NCBI GenBank assembly: GCA_937897245.1
Contig: CALCBO010000025.1
Location: 1-5,067 of the forward strand
DNA from: an uncultured Caryophanales bacterium
GTDB lineage: Bacteria > Bacillota_I > Bacilli_A > RF39 > UBA660
Reading direction: 5' to 3'
DNA length: 5,067 nucleotides
The notes under the pieces are model-generated. The model did not search any database, had not been told where the DNA came from, and saw only the letters and a list, made by a program, of their open reading frames with translations. This document shows, piece by piece, positions 1 through 4,935 of the stretch. Both the position numbers and the translations under genes were made by a program. How positions within the stretch are numbered: position 1 is the first letter of the stretch; each line of letters begins with the position of its first letter.

Positions 1-2
1 AT

Positions 3-1334
3 AAAAAGTGTTTATTAATAATTATTTTATTAATGATAAGTTTAGGATATGCCATACTTAGTGCATCTGTTAATATAAATGGAACTAGTAAGATTGCGAA
101 TAGTACTTGGGATATTCATTTTGATAATGTGGTTCCTAAACAAGGAAGTGTAGCAATTGGAGTTGGTGATAGTGCCGCAACTATTAATCAAAATGACAAT
201 ACAGAGGTTAATTATGAAGTTACTTTGTCTAAACCAGGTGATTTTTATGAATTTAATGTTGATGTAGTAAATGCAGGAACAATTGATGGGATGATTGAGT
301 CTGTTGTTTCTACTATAAAAGTTGGAGATAATGAACCTGTAGTAATTACTACTAATAATTCTAATTTACCTCCATATTTGGATTATTTTATTACTTATGC
401 TGATGGTGATAATATATTACCAAATCATTTATTAGAATCTGGGAATGCTGAAACTTATAAAGTAAGAGTAGAATTTATGAGGGATATTGATGAGAGTATT
501 TTACCTGCCAATGATCAATCTTTATTAATTAATATAAAACCAAAAATGGTTCAAGCTGATAATAATGCAATTGAGAGAGAAGTTGGTGTTTCAGCCTATA
601 CAACTGAAGCAGATTTAGAAAGCGTTCAAGATTATTCTGTAAGATATAGAAGTAATCAGGAAGCTTGTGTAGAACATTATAGTCAAGTATTCTTTCAAGG
701 TACTGATGTTGAAGCTCTATGTCGTGGAGAGGATATTCATACAGATTTAACAACAACGAATCTTGAAGAAGTAATTAATGAAAGTACTGCTGAAGAATTA
801 CAATATTTATTAAATAATAATATTGTTTATAAAGTATATGTTAATGAATTATATGATATCGATACTAATGAATGTGAAGAGGCATTTAGTGGTTCACTTT
901 CAGCAGAGGATTTAGCTTTGTACTGTGGTGGAGGAGTTACTTCACAAGGACATAGTATTGCGAATGATGTTCAAAGTGGGTATCATGCTCATTTAGTTGA
1001 ATTGGGTGTTATTACTAATTATAGACTTGAAGAAGTTAAACCAGATGTGATTATTATTGGTTATGATGAAAGTTATGGTACAGTTGTTACTATTCCACGA
1101 GCTATTAATGGTGGAAAAGTTGTAGGAATAGCTGATAATGTTTTTTATAATAAAGGAATAACCAGTGTAATTGTACCAAGTACAGTAGAATATATTGGGC
1201 ATGATGCTTTTGCGAATAATCCTTTAGCTACTGTTAATGTTGGTAGTAGTACTGTGTTAAATAATTGTGCATTTGGACATAAAGATAGTATTCAAACTCA
1301 TAATTTACCAAATAGTTATGTTTGTAATAGTTAA
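3..1334 (+). CDS. Secreted/surface protein with SipW/TasA-type N-terminus and C-terminal BspA-like leucine-rich repeats (5' end outside window)
   Basis: The reading frame is open from the left edge. Ahead of the first in-frame ATG (33-35) it reads KKCLLIIILLM, which completes a basic-hydrophobic signal peptide, so the true start lies upstream and the ATG at 33 is internal. Residues are numbered here from that ATG. Residues 1-12 finish the hydrophobic segment. Residues about 13-170 (INGTS, STWDIHFDN, SKPGDFYEFNVDVVNAGTID) resemble the beta-rich domain of proteins with SipW-dependent signal peptides, the TasA/camelysin-like group. The middle (about 200-335) carries cysteine pairs at 212/230 and 281/298, and a third pair, 412/431, lies at the C-terminus. 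Residues about 340-415 (VVTIPRAINGGKVVGIADNVF, then ITSVIVPSTVEYIGHDAF) are BspA-type LRR_5 repeats, roughly two to three. There is no LPXTG motif or C-terminal membrane segment, so it is probably released or held non-covalently. Its role is unknown; adhesion or a matrix function is possible. The family assignment is from recalled motifs. Confidence 0.8.
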   Translation, partial: KKCLLIIILLMISLGYAILSASVNINGTSKIANSTWDIHFDNVVPKQGSVAIGVGDSAATINQNDNTEVNYEVTLSKPGDFYEFNVDVVNAGTIDGMIESVVSTIKVGDNEPVVITTNNSNLPPYLDYFITYADGDNILPNHLLESGNAETYKVRVEFMRDIDESILPANDQSLLINIKPKMVQADNNAIEREVGVSAYTTEADLESVQDYSVRYRSNQEACVEHYSQVFFQGTDVEALCRGEDIHTDLTTTNLEEVINESTAEELQYLLNNNIVYKVYVNELYDIDTNECEEAFSGSLSAEDLALYCGGGVTSQGHSIANDVQSGYHAHLVELGVITNYRLEEVKPDVIIIGYDESYGTVVTIPRAINGGKVVGIADNVFYNKGITSVIVPSTVEYIGHDAFANNPLATVNVGSSTVLNNCAFGHKDSIQTHNLPNSYVCNS

Positions 1335-1380
1335 ATTGTTTGAAATATAGGTATATACTATATCATTTAAAATAACTTAT

Positions 1381-1389
1381 CATAGAATA
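1381..1389 (+). promoter_or_regulatory. Possible sigma-K/sigma-E type -10 element upstream of gerE
   Basis: The nine bases CATAGAATA match the mother-cell sigma-K -10 consensus CATANNNTA exactly, and gerE is a sigma-K-dependent gene in Bacillus subtilis. Against the call, I see no AC-type -35 element at the expected distance of about 16 bases. The predicted transcript start would also fall at or just before the ribosome binding site AGGTGA (1394-1399), leaving almost no leader. In such AT-rich DNA the match may be chance. Confidence 0.25.
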
Positions 1390-1404
1390 TTTTAGGTGAT
1401 ATGA

Positions 1405-1611
1405 ATGAATCGTAGTATTTTAACAGTTAGAGAAAGCGAAATATTTAAGTTATTAATAGATAATTATACAACTCGAAGTATTGCTTTAAAATTAGGTATT
1501 AGTGAAAAGACTGTGAGAAATCATATTTCTAATGTAATGCAAAAATTAGGAGTCAATGGAAGAGCTAGTGCTGTTGTGGAATTAATAAAATTAGGTGAAT
1601 TATCTATTTGA
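1405..1611 (+). CDS. gerE: Spore-formation transcription factor GerE (LuxR/FixJ-type HTH)
   Basis: This is a 68-residue protein made up almost entirely of one LuxR-type helix-turn-helix domain, close to the 74 residues of Bacillus subtilis GerE. The second half is strikingly GerE-like: residues 32-43 read ISEKTVRNHISN, followed by MQKLGV, then GR, AVVEL and GEL, the same blocks I recall for B. subtilis GerE. Residues about 22-30 and 33-47 form the two DNA-contacting helices. GerE acts late in the mother cell, where it activates or represses spore-coat genes as a dimer and dampens sigma-K production. There is no receiver or ligand-binding domain, as expected for GerE. The start is ATG 1405 with AGGTGA at 1394-1399. 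The ATG at 1401 is out of frame and stops after four codons. The stop is TGA, followed directly by a hairpin. A gerM-like gene lies next downstream, which supports a sporulation context. Confidence 0.9.
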   Translation: MNRSILTVRESEIFKLLIDNYTTRSIALKLGISEKTVRNHISNVMQKLGVNGRASAVVELIKLGELSI

Positions 1612-1638
1612 AAAATGTACTAATTTAGTACATTTTTT
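1612..1638 (+). terminator. Rho-independent-type hairpin after gerE
   Basis: A perfect 10-base-pair inverted repeat (AAAATGTACT, loop AATTT, AGTACATTTT) starts one base after the gerE stop codon and ends in a run of six T. The stem has only two G-C pairs, so it may be leaky. That matters because the gerM-like gene begins only about 24 bases further on with no convincing promoter of its own. The preceding A-run would also give a U-tract on the minus strand. Confidence 0.7.
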
Positions 1639-1661
1639 CATATTATTTACTGGTGAAGATA

Positions 1662-2555
1662 ATGATTAAGAAGATATTTCAGATTACTTTATTTATATTT
1701 ATTATAGTAAGTGGTTTTACTATATCAAATATAAAGAATGATAGTGTATTAAGAACTAATTTAGAAATAGAAGATATATCTCATGTAAATACTTCAAAAA
1801 TATATTTTTTAAATCATAATAATTTATTAGTAGGAGTAGATACTTTTATAACTGGTAATAATACTTTAGAAAAAGCTAAGTCTATTATTGAGTATTTAAA
1901 AGATGATAATAATAATAGTAAATTAAAAGGATATTTAAATAGTAAAGTAAAAATACTTAATATTAGTTTAAGTGAGGGATTATTAGAGATAGACTTTTCT
2001 AAAGAATTATTAGATTCAGAATATGACTTAGAAATAGTAAAGACTGGTCTTGTTTATTCATTAGTAGAGTTATCTGATGTATCTAAAGTATTAATCACAA
2101 TAGATGGACAGTATATGAAGGGGTTTACTAAGGCATATGATAAGAATATTGGAATTAATAAAGAGTATTTATTAGATAGTAGAAAAGATATATTAAAAGT
2201 AGTTATTTATTATTTGGATGATACTCTTAAGAATTATATACCTGTTACTAAGTATTTAAATGATAATAAAGATAAAATAGAAGTAATTATTAGGGAATTA
2301 AAAGAGGAAAATGATAAGAGATTTGTTAGTTTGTTGGATGAGAAAGTTATATTATTAGATTATAAAGAGATAGAAAATGTAATGTTTTTAAATTTTAATG
2401 ATTCTTTTATTAATAATAATTCTGAAGTACAAGAAAAATTATATAAGATGATTTCTTATGCAGTATTTGATAATTATGATGTGGGAATGGTGATGTTTGA
2501 AGTTAATGGAAAAGCTTTAAAGCAAGTAAAAAAGAACTCAAGTTTGAGTTCTTAA
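1662..2555 (+). CDS. gerM: GerM-like spore germination/sporulation protein with two GerMN domains
   Basis: The protein has 297 residues when started at ATG 1662, which follows GGTGA (1652-1656) at 5 bases. A GTG at 1653 in the same frame would overlap that ribosome binding site and is less likely. Residues about 5-22 are a hydrophobic signal anchor. There is no cysteine anywhere in the protein, so it cannot be a lipoprotein of the lipobox type. Two copies of a GerMN-type fold follow. The first spans about 45-155, including ITGNNTLEKAKSIIEYLKDD, LLEIDFSKEL and VLITIDGQ. The second spans about 178-285, including VVIYYLDDTLKNYIPVTKYL, VMFLNFNDSF and MVMFEVNGKAL. B. subtilis GerM likewise has two such domains, is membrane-attached, and takes part in engulfment and germination. 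The position just after gerE fits that role. The last codons (residues about 291-297, NSSLSS) are part of a terminator hairpin, so the C-terminal tail is probably under RNA rather than protein constraint. The family call is confident; strict orthology to gerM is inferred from the domains and the neighbour. Confidence 0.8.
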   Translation: MIKKIFQITLFIFIIVSGFTISNIKNDSVLRTNLEIEDISHVNTSKIYFLNHNNLLVGVDTFITGNNTLEKAKSIIEYLKDDNNNSKLKGYLNSKVKILNISLSEGLLEIDFSKELLDSEYDLEIVKTGLVYSLVELSDVSKVLITIDGQYMKGFTKAYDKNIGINKEYLLDSRKDILKVVIYYLDDTLKNYIPVTKYLNDNKDKIEVIIRELKEENDKRFVSLLDEKVILLDYKEIENVMFLNFNDSFINNNSEVQEKLYKMISYAVFDNYDVGMVMFEVNGKALKQVKKNSSLSS

Positions 2556-2560
2556 TTATT
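2532..2560. terminator. Bidirectional terminator shared by the gerM-like gene and tRNA-Arg
   Basis: A perfect inverted repeat, AAGAACTCAA at 2532-2541 and TTGAGTTCTT at 2544-2553, lies inside the last codons of the gerM-like gene and ends at its stop codon. The two central A-T pairs must open to make a workable loop. On the plus strand it is followed by AATTATTTT. On the minus strand, downstream of the tRNA, it runs into TTTTTTACTT, a better U-tract. One hairpin therefore plausibly ends both convergent transcripts, and it is probably stronger for the tRNA. Confidence 0.75.
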
Positions 2561-2564
2561 TTAA

Positions 2565-2641
2565 TGGTGTCCGCGAGGCGACTCGAACGCCTGACCGATC
2601 GCTTAGAAGGCGATTGCTCTATCCAGCTGAGCTACGCAGAC
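2565..2641 (-). tRNA. tRNA-Arg, anticodon TCT (decodes AGA)
   Basis: The minus strand folds as a full cloverleaf. The acceptor stem GTCTGCG pairs with CGCGGAC (one T-G wobble), with discriminator A and an encoded CCA at 2565-2567. The D-arm region reads TAGCTCAGCTGGATAGAGC. The anticodon stem ATCGC/GCGAT encloses the loop CTTCTAA, giving anticodon TCT at plus-strand positions 2605-2607. The T arm contains GTTCGAGTC. The 77-base length includes CCA. AGA is the prevailing arginine codon in the surrounding genes, so this is likely a heavily used tRNA. No other tRNA adjoins it. It has its own promoter and shares a terminator with the converging gerM-like gene. Confidence 0.97.
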
Positions 2642-2663
2642 ATTTCTTCAACTGATATTTAAG

Positions 2664-2692
2664 ATTATACAATAAATCACTTAATATTTCAA
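2664..2692 (-). promoter_or_regulatory. Sigma-A promoter of tRNA-Arg
   Basis: On the minus strand, TTGAAA (plus positions 2687-2692) and a perfect TATAAT (2664-2669) are separated by 17 bases. The expected start near 2657 would give a leader of about 16 bases before the mature tRNA. Just upstream of the -35 (plus 2696-2710) the minus strand carries two A-tracts, AAAAAAGCAAAAAG, which look like an UP element, typical of strong stable-RNA promoters. Confidence 0.85.
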
Positions 2693-2722
2693 GGACTTTT
2701 TGCTTTTTTCACGATAAAAATC

Positions 2723-2752
2723 TTGTATATACATAGGATTATACTATATAAT
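2723..2752 (+). promoter_or_regulatory. Sigma-A promoter of the FctA-like/PrsW operon
   Basis: TTGTAT (2723-2728) and TATAAT (2747-2752) are separated by 18 bases. The start would fall near 2759, about 28 bases ahead of the ATG at 2788 and upstream of its ribosome binding site. It fires away from the tRNA promoter, and the intervening A/T tracts lie between the two -35 elements. Confidence 0.7.
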
Positions 2753-2787
2753 TATAGATAATAGGGCAATTGTTTGGAGATGGTAGG

Positions 2788-3882
2788 ATGAAAAAAGTTA
2801 TTATGTGCTTACTTTTATTTGTTATTTTTAGTCTTGTACCAGCTAAAACTAAGGCTTTAGAGAGTATTACTTTAGTAAATGAAATTAGTCCTATTACTAA
2901 TCCTACTAATTTAAAAATAGATTATTTAATAATGCCAGCTACAGAGAATGAAGATGGAGTAAGTGGAGAGATAGATGAATTAAAAGTTGATTTTACTGGG
3001 TGTAGTGTTCAAGATTATAAAATAAGAAAAGAAGTAGAATTAGATTTTTCTAAGATAGAGTATACTAAACCAGGTACTTATCGATATGTAGTGAGACAAA
3101 AGAAATTAAGTGATACTAAAACATTTATTAAAAGTAGTCAAATATACTATGTATATGTAGATGTTAGTATAGATGATGAAGGTAATAATATAATAGAAGT
3201 ATCAGATTTAGTATATGATACAGAGAAACAAGAAAAGACTAATTTAATCTTTAATAATGAAACTATTTTTACTCATTATGAAATAGAGAATAAAGTAGAT
3301 GGTTCTATGAGGGAACAAGATAGAGGAGTTTATTTTAAATATAAAATAGTTATTAAAGGAGAAGTAAATCATAAATATAATATCATTGGCCAAGATAATG
3401 CTGTTTATTATAATGGACATTATATCACAACAGATAATACTTATACAGTAAAAGAAGGAGAAGATAATTATTTATACATTTATTTAAGAGATGGACAGAA
3501 AGTAAGTATTGGGTTGATTGTAGAACAAATACCTTATACTATAGAGTCTTCTATTGATGAAGAATCTTATTCAACTGATGGTAATAGTTTAACTAAAGAT
3601 ATTACGATAGAACAAATTCCAATTGATACTGAGATGATTGTATATAAAGTAGATGGAGAGAAATGGTTAACATTAATGAATGGAGAAGAAAAAACATCAA
3701 AGTCATTAATAGCTAGAGATAGTAATAATTATTTACTCATTGTGAATAAAAGAGATTTTGATAGTGCTATTACTGGAGTTATTTATAATTATTATCCATT
3801 TGTCTTAATTATTATAATTATATGTAGTGGTGGAATTATATTTGTTAAAAATATAAATATAAAGAAAGGAGATATTAAATGA
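2788..3882 (+). CDS. Membrane-anchored surface protein with FctA (streptococcal pilin-type) domain
   Basis: The start is ATG 2788, with GGAGATGG (2776-2783) upstream, giving 364 residues. An in-frame TTG at 2770 would precede the ribosome binding site and is rejected. Residues 1-23 are a signal peptide (MKKVIMCLLLF...PAKTKA). Residues about 33-157 resemble the FctA/Spy0128 pilin domain: a VELDFSKIEYTKPGTYRYVV core, IYYVYVDV, and a closing LIFNNE. Residues about 163-325 look like a second Ig-like repeat of the kind that follows FctA in Bacillota adhesins: IENKVDGSM, FKYKIVIKG, IYLRDGQKVSIGL, and closing IVNKRDF. Then comes AITGVIYNYYPF, a hydrophobic helix at about 338-354 and a short basic tail. 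This has the shape of a cell-wall sorting region, but no LPXTG is present, so anchoring is probably by the membrane helix alone. In the first domain the usual Glu of the G-x-Y-x-Y-x-I-x-E motif appears as Gln104. The protein is translationally coupled to the PrsW-like protease. Its function as an adhesin or sensor is inferred. Confidence 0.75.
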   Translation: MKKVIMCLLLFVIFSLVPAKTKALESITLVNEISPITNPTNLKIDYLIMPATENEDGVSGEIDELKVDFTGCSVQDYKIRKEVELDFSKIEYTKPGTYRYVVRQKKLSDTKTFIKSSQIYYVYVDVSIDDEGNNIIEVSDLVYDTEKQEKTNLIFNNETIFTHYEIENKVDGSMREQDRGVYFKYKIVIKGEVNHKYNIIGQDNAVYYNGHYITTDNTYTVKEGEDNYLYIYLRDGQKVSIGLIVEQIPYTIESSIDEESYSTDGNSLTKDITIEQIPIDTEMIVYKVDGEKWLTLMNGEEKTSKSLIARDSNNYLLIVNKRDFDSAITGVIYNYYPFVLIIIIICSGGIIFVKNINIKKGDIK

Positions 3883-4649
3883 ATAGTGTAACTTTATTAA
3901 TGTTTTTAGCTGTATTACCAATTATTTTAATATTAGTTTTTGTATATACAAAAGATCATACTAGAGAGCCTATTAAGTTATTGATTGGATTATTTATTTT
4001 AGGAATTTTATCTTGTGCTTTAGTATTATTAATTTCTAAAGGTATTAGTTATTTATTTCCGATGTTTGGTACAGATTTATTAGATGAGGGTTTTTTAGGA
4101 GTATTTATTTATGCCTTTTTTAGAGTAGCTTTATTGGAAGAGATTTGTAAATGGATTATGTTATATATTGGTGGGTATAAAAATAAAGAATTCGATGAGA
4201 CTTTTGATATTATAGTATATTCAGTTTTTGTTTCATTAGGATTTGCTTTCTTAGAAAATATTTTATTTATTCTATTTAGTGGAAGTATAGAATCAATATT
4301 ATTAAGAGCTATTTTATCAGTACCAGGGCATGCTTGTTTTGGAATATTTATGGGTTATTATTTGAGTATAGCTAGACAGTATAATAAGAAAAAAGATAAG
4401 AATAAAAAAATAGAAAATATTATTTTAAGTATTATAATACCAGTTTCTGTTCATGGAATTTTTGATTTTTGTTTAATGGGAAAACTAAAAATACTGATAG
4501 TAATATTCTTGATGTTTGTTATATTTATATATATTTTATCAGTATATCGGTTAAATGTTGCGAAAGAGTATAATAAAAAAATATGTAGTAAATGTGGGGG
4601 TAAAATAAGAGGTAAAATATGTCATAGTTGTGGAGAGGGGCAAGAATAA
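3879..4649 (+). CDS. PrsW-family intramembrane protease with C-terminal zinc ribbon
   Basis: This is a 256-residue polytopic membrane protein with about seven to eight hydrophobic segments. It shows the PrsW motifs in order: EEICK at 87-91 (Glu-Glu-x-x-Lys), GFAFLEN at 121-127, PGHACFGIFMGYY at 149-161 (His151), and HGIFDF at 192-197. PrsW proteins are glutamic-type intramembrane proteases. In Bacillus subtilis PrsW makes the site-1 cut in the anti-sigma factor RsiW. After the last membrane segment (about 204-222) comes a tail with C236-x-x-C239 and C248-x-x-C251, a compact zinc ribbon that B. subtilis PrsW does not have as far as I recall. The start ATG overlaps the preceding gene's TGA (ATGA, 3879-3882) and has AAGGAG at 3866-3871, so translation is coupled to the FctA-like gene. 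No anti-sigma factor gene is visible in the window, so the substrate is unknown. Assignment to the family is confident; the physiological role is not. Confidence 0.85.
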   Translation: MNSVTLLMFLAVLPIILILVFVYTKDHTREPIKLLIGLFILGILSCALVLLISKGISYLFPMFGTDLLDEGFLGVFIYAFFRVALLEEICKWIMLYIGGYKNKEFDETFDIIVYSVFVSLGFAFLENILFILFSGSIESILLRAILSVPGHACFGIFMGYYLSIARQYNKKKDKNKKIENIILSIIIPVSVHGIFDFCLMGKLKILIVIFLMFVIFIYILSVYRLNVAKEYNKKICSKCGGKIRGKICHSCGEGQE

Positions 4650-4664
4650 TTCTTGTCTTTTATT
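4640..4664 (+). terminator. Weak hairpin terminator at the end of the PrsW-like gene
   Basis: CAAGAA (4641-4646) and TTCTTG (4650-4655) form a 6-base-pair stem, extended by one G-T pair, whose 3-base loop is the stop codon TAA itself. It is followed by CTTTTATT. The stem is short, so partial read-through into the glycosyltransferase fragment at 4701 is likely. Confidence 0.4.
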
Positions 4665-4700
4665 CAGTGTCAATATATAATATTAACAGGAGATGAATTT

Positions 4701-4898
4701 ATGAAAGTACTTTTATATACTGAAGGTGAGAAGTTATTTTCAAAAAGTGGTTTGGGAAAAGCTATAAAACATCAGATGAGAGCTTTAGAATATGAGAATA
4801 TTGAATATACCACTAATGTTAAAGATGAATATGATATTGTTCATATTAATACTATTTTTCGTTTTAAGAGTACTCATATCATAAATATTATTAATTGA
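4701..4898 (+). pseudogene. Truncated GT4-type glycosyltransferase (N-terminal fragment only)
   Basis: The frame starts at ATG 4701 with a strong AGGAGATG (4688-4695), so initiation looks intact. An upstream in-frame TTG at 4653 is not needed. The 65 residues begin MKVLLYTEGEKLFSKSGLGK and continue through AIKHQMRALEYENIEYTTN to EYDIVHINT. This is the opening of a GT-B glycosyltransferase of family 4, the group that includes diacylglycerol glucosyltransferases of low-GC Gram-positives. The SGLGKAIKHQ stretch corresponds to the conserved sGxGrai..Q segment near the nucleotide-sugar cleft. Family members run to about 330-400 residues. Here the similarity fades after VHINTIF (about residue 54), and the frame ends in FKSTHIINIIN and TGA. 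None of the three forward frames downstream restores the expected continuation, so this is a deletion or junction rather than a simple frameshift. It is unlikely to be active. It may instead be the left part of a gene cut by an assembly join. Confidence 0.7.
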
Positions 4899-4935
4899 CA
4901 TTAGTATAAAAAATAAACTAATAAATATTAAAAAG
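4855..4935. other. Probable breakpoint between AT-rich host DNA and a different-composition segment
   Basis: Somewhere in this interval the glycosyltransferase stops matching its family and a gene of different base and codon composition is approached. The interval itself is AT-rich and has no recognisable gene. I see no inverted repeats, target duplications or transposase remains that would mark an insertion sequence. The exact join cannot be placed from sequence reading alone. Confidence 0.5.

Noticed and set aside
529..756. Open frame on the minus strand inside the surface-protein gene
   Set aside because: It is the antisense shadow of a clearly coding plus-strand gene, with low-complexity composition rich in Leu and Tyr and no ribosome binding site that I can see.
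993..1202. Second minus-strand open frame, rich in Ile, Asn and Ser
   Set aside because: It is antisense to the leucine-rich repeat region of the real gene; its composition is that of a reversed AT-rich coding strand and it has no family resemblance.
1345..1399. GerE binding boxes (TRGGYNNYY) around TAGGT sequences near gerE
   Set aside because: The TAGGT occurrences at 1348-1352 and 1393-1397 do not have the two trailing pyrimidines, so autoregulation by GerE is not supported.
1609..1611. TGA read as tryptophan (Mycoplasma-type code)
   Set aside because: Trp is encoded by TGG in the window, and TGA fits as a stop at the end of gerE and in the ATGA overlap at 3879-3882; read-through would add only a few meaningless residues to gerE.
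1639..1660. TCATATT as a sigma-E -35 element for the gerM-like gene
   Set aside because: No CATA-type -10 follows at the required distance; the position would fall on the gene's own start codon.
1653..1661. GTG at 1653 as the start of the gerM-like gene
   Set aside because: It sits on the GGTGA that serves as ribosome binding site for ATG 1662; the ATG start gives a normal signal-anchor N-terminus.
4860..4876. CGTTTTAAGAGTACT resembles the start of some type II CRISPR repeats
   Set aside because: Only a single copy is present, with no regularly spaced repeats and no cas gene in the window; a chance match in AT-rich DNA is the simpler explanation.
4895..4924. TTGACA at 4895-4900 as a promoter for the dehydrogenase gene
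   Set aside because: The best -10 at a workable distance (TAATAA, 18 bases) is a poor match, and transcription would begin almost at the start codon. A Bacteroidota-type TAnnTTTG element is not visible either.
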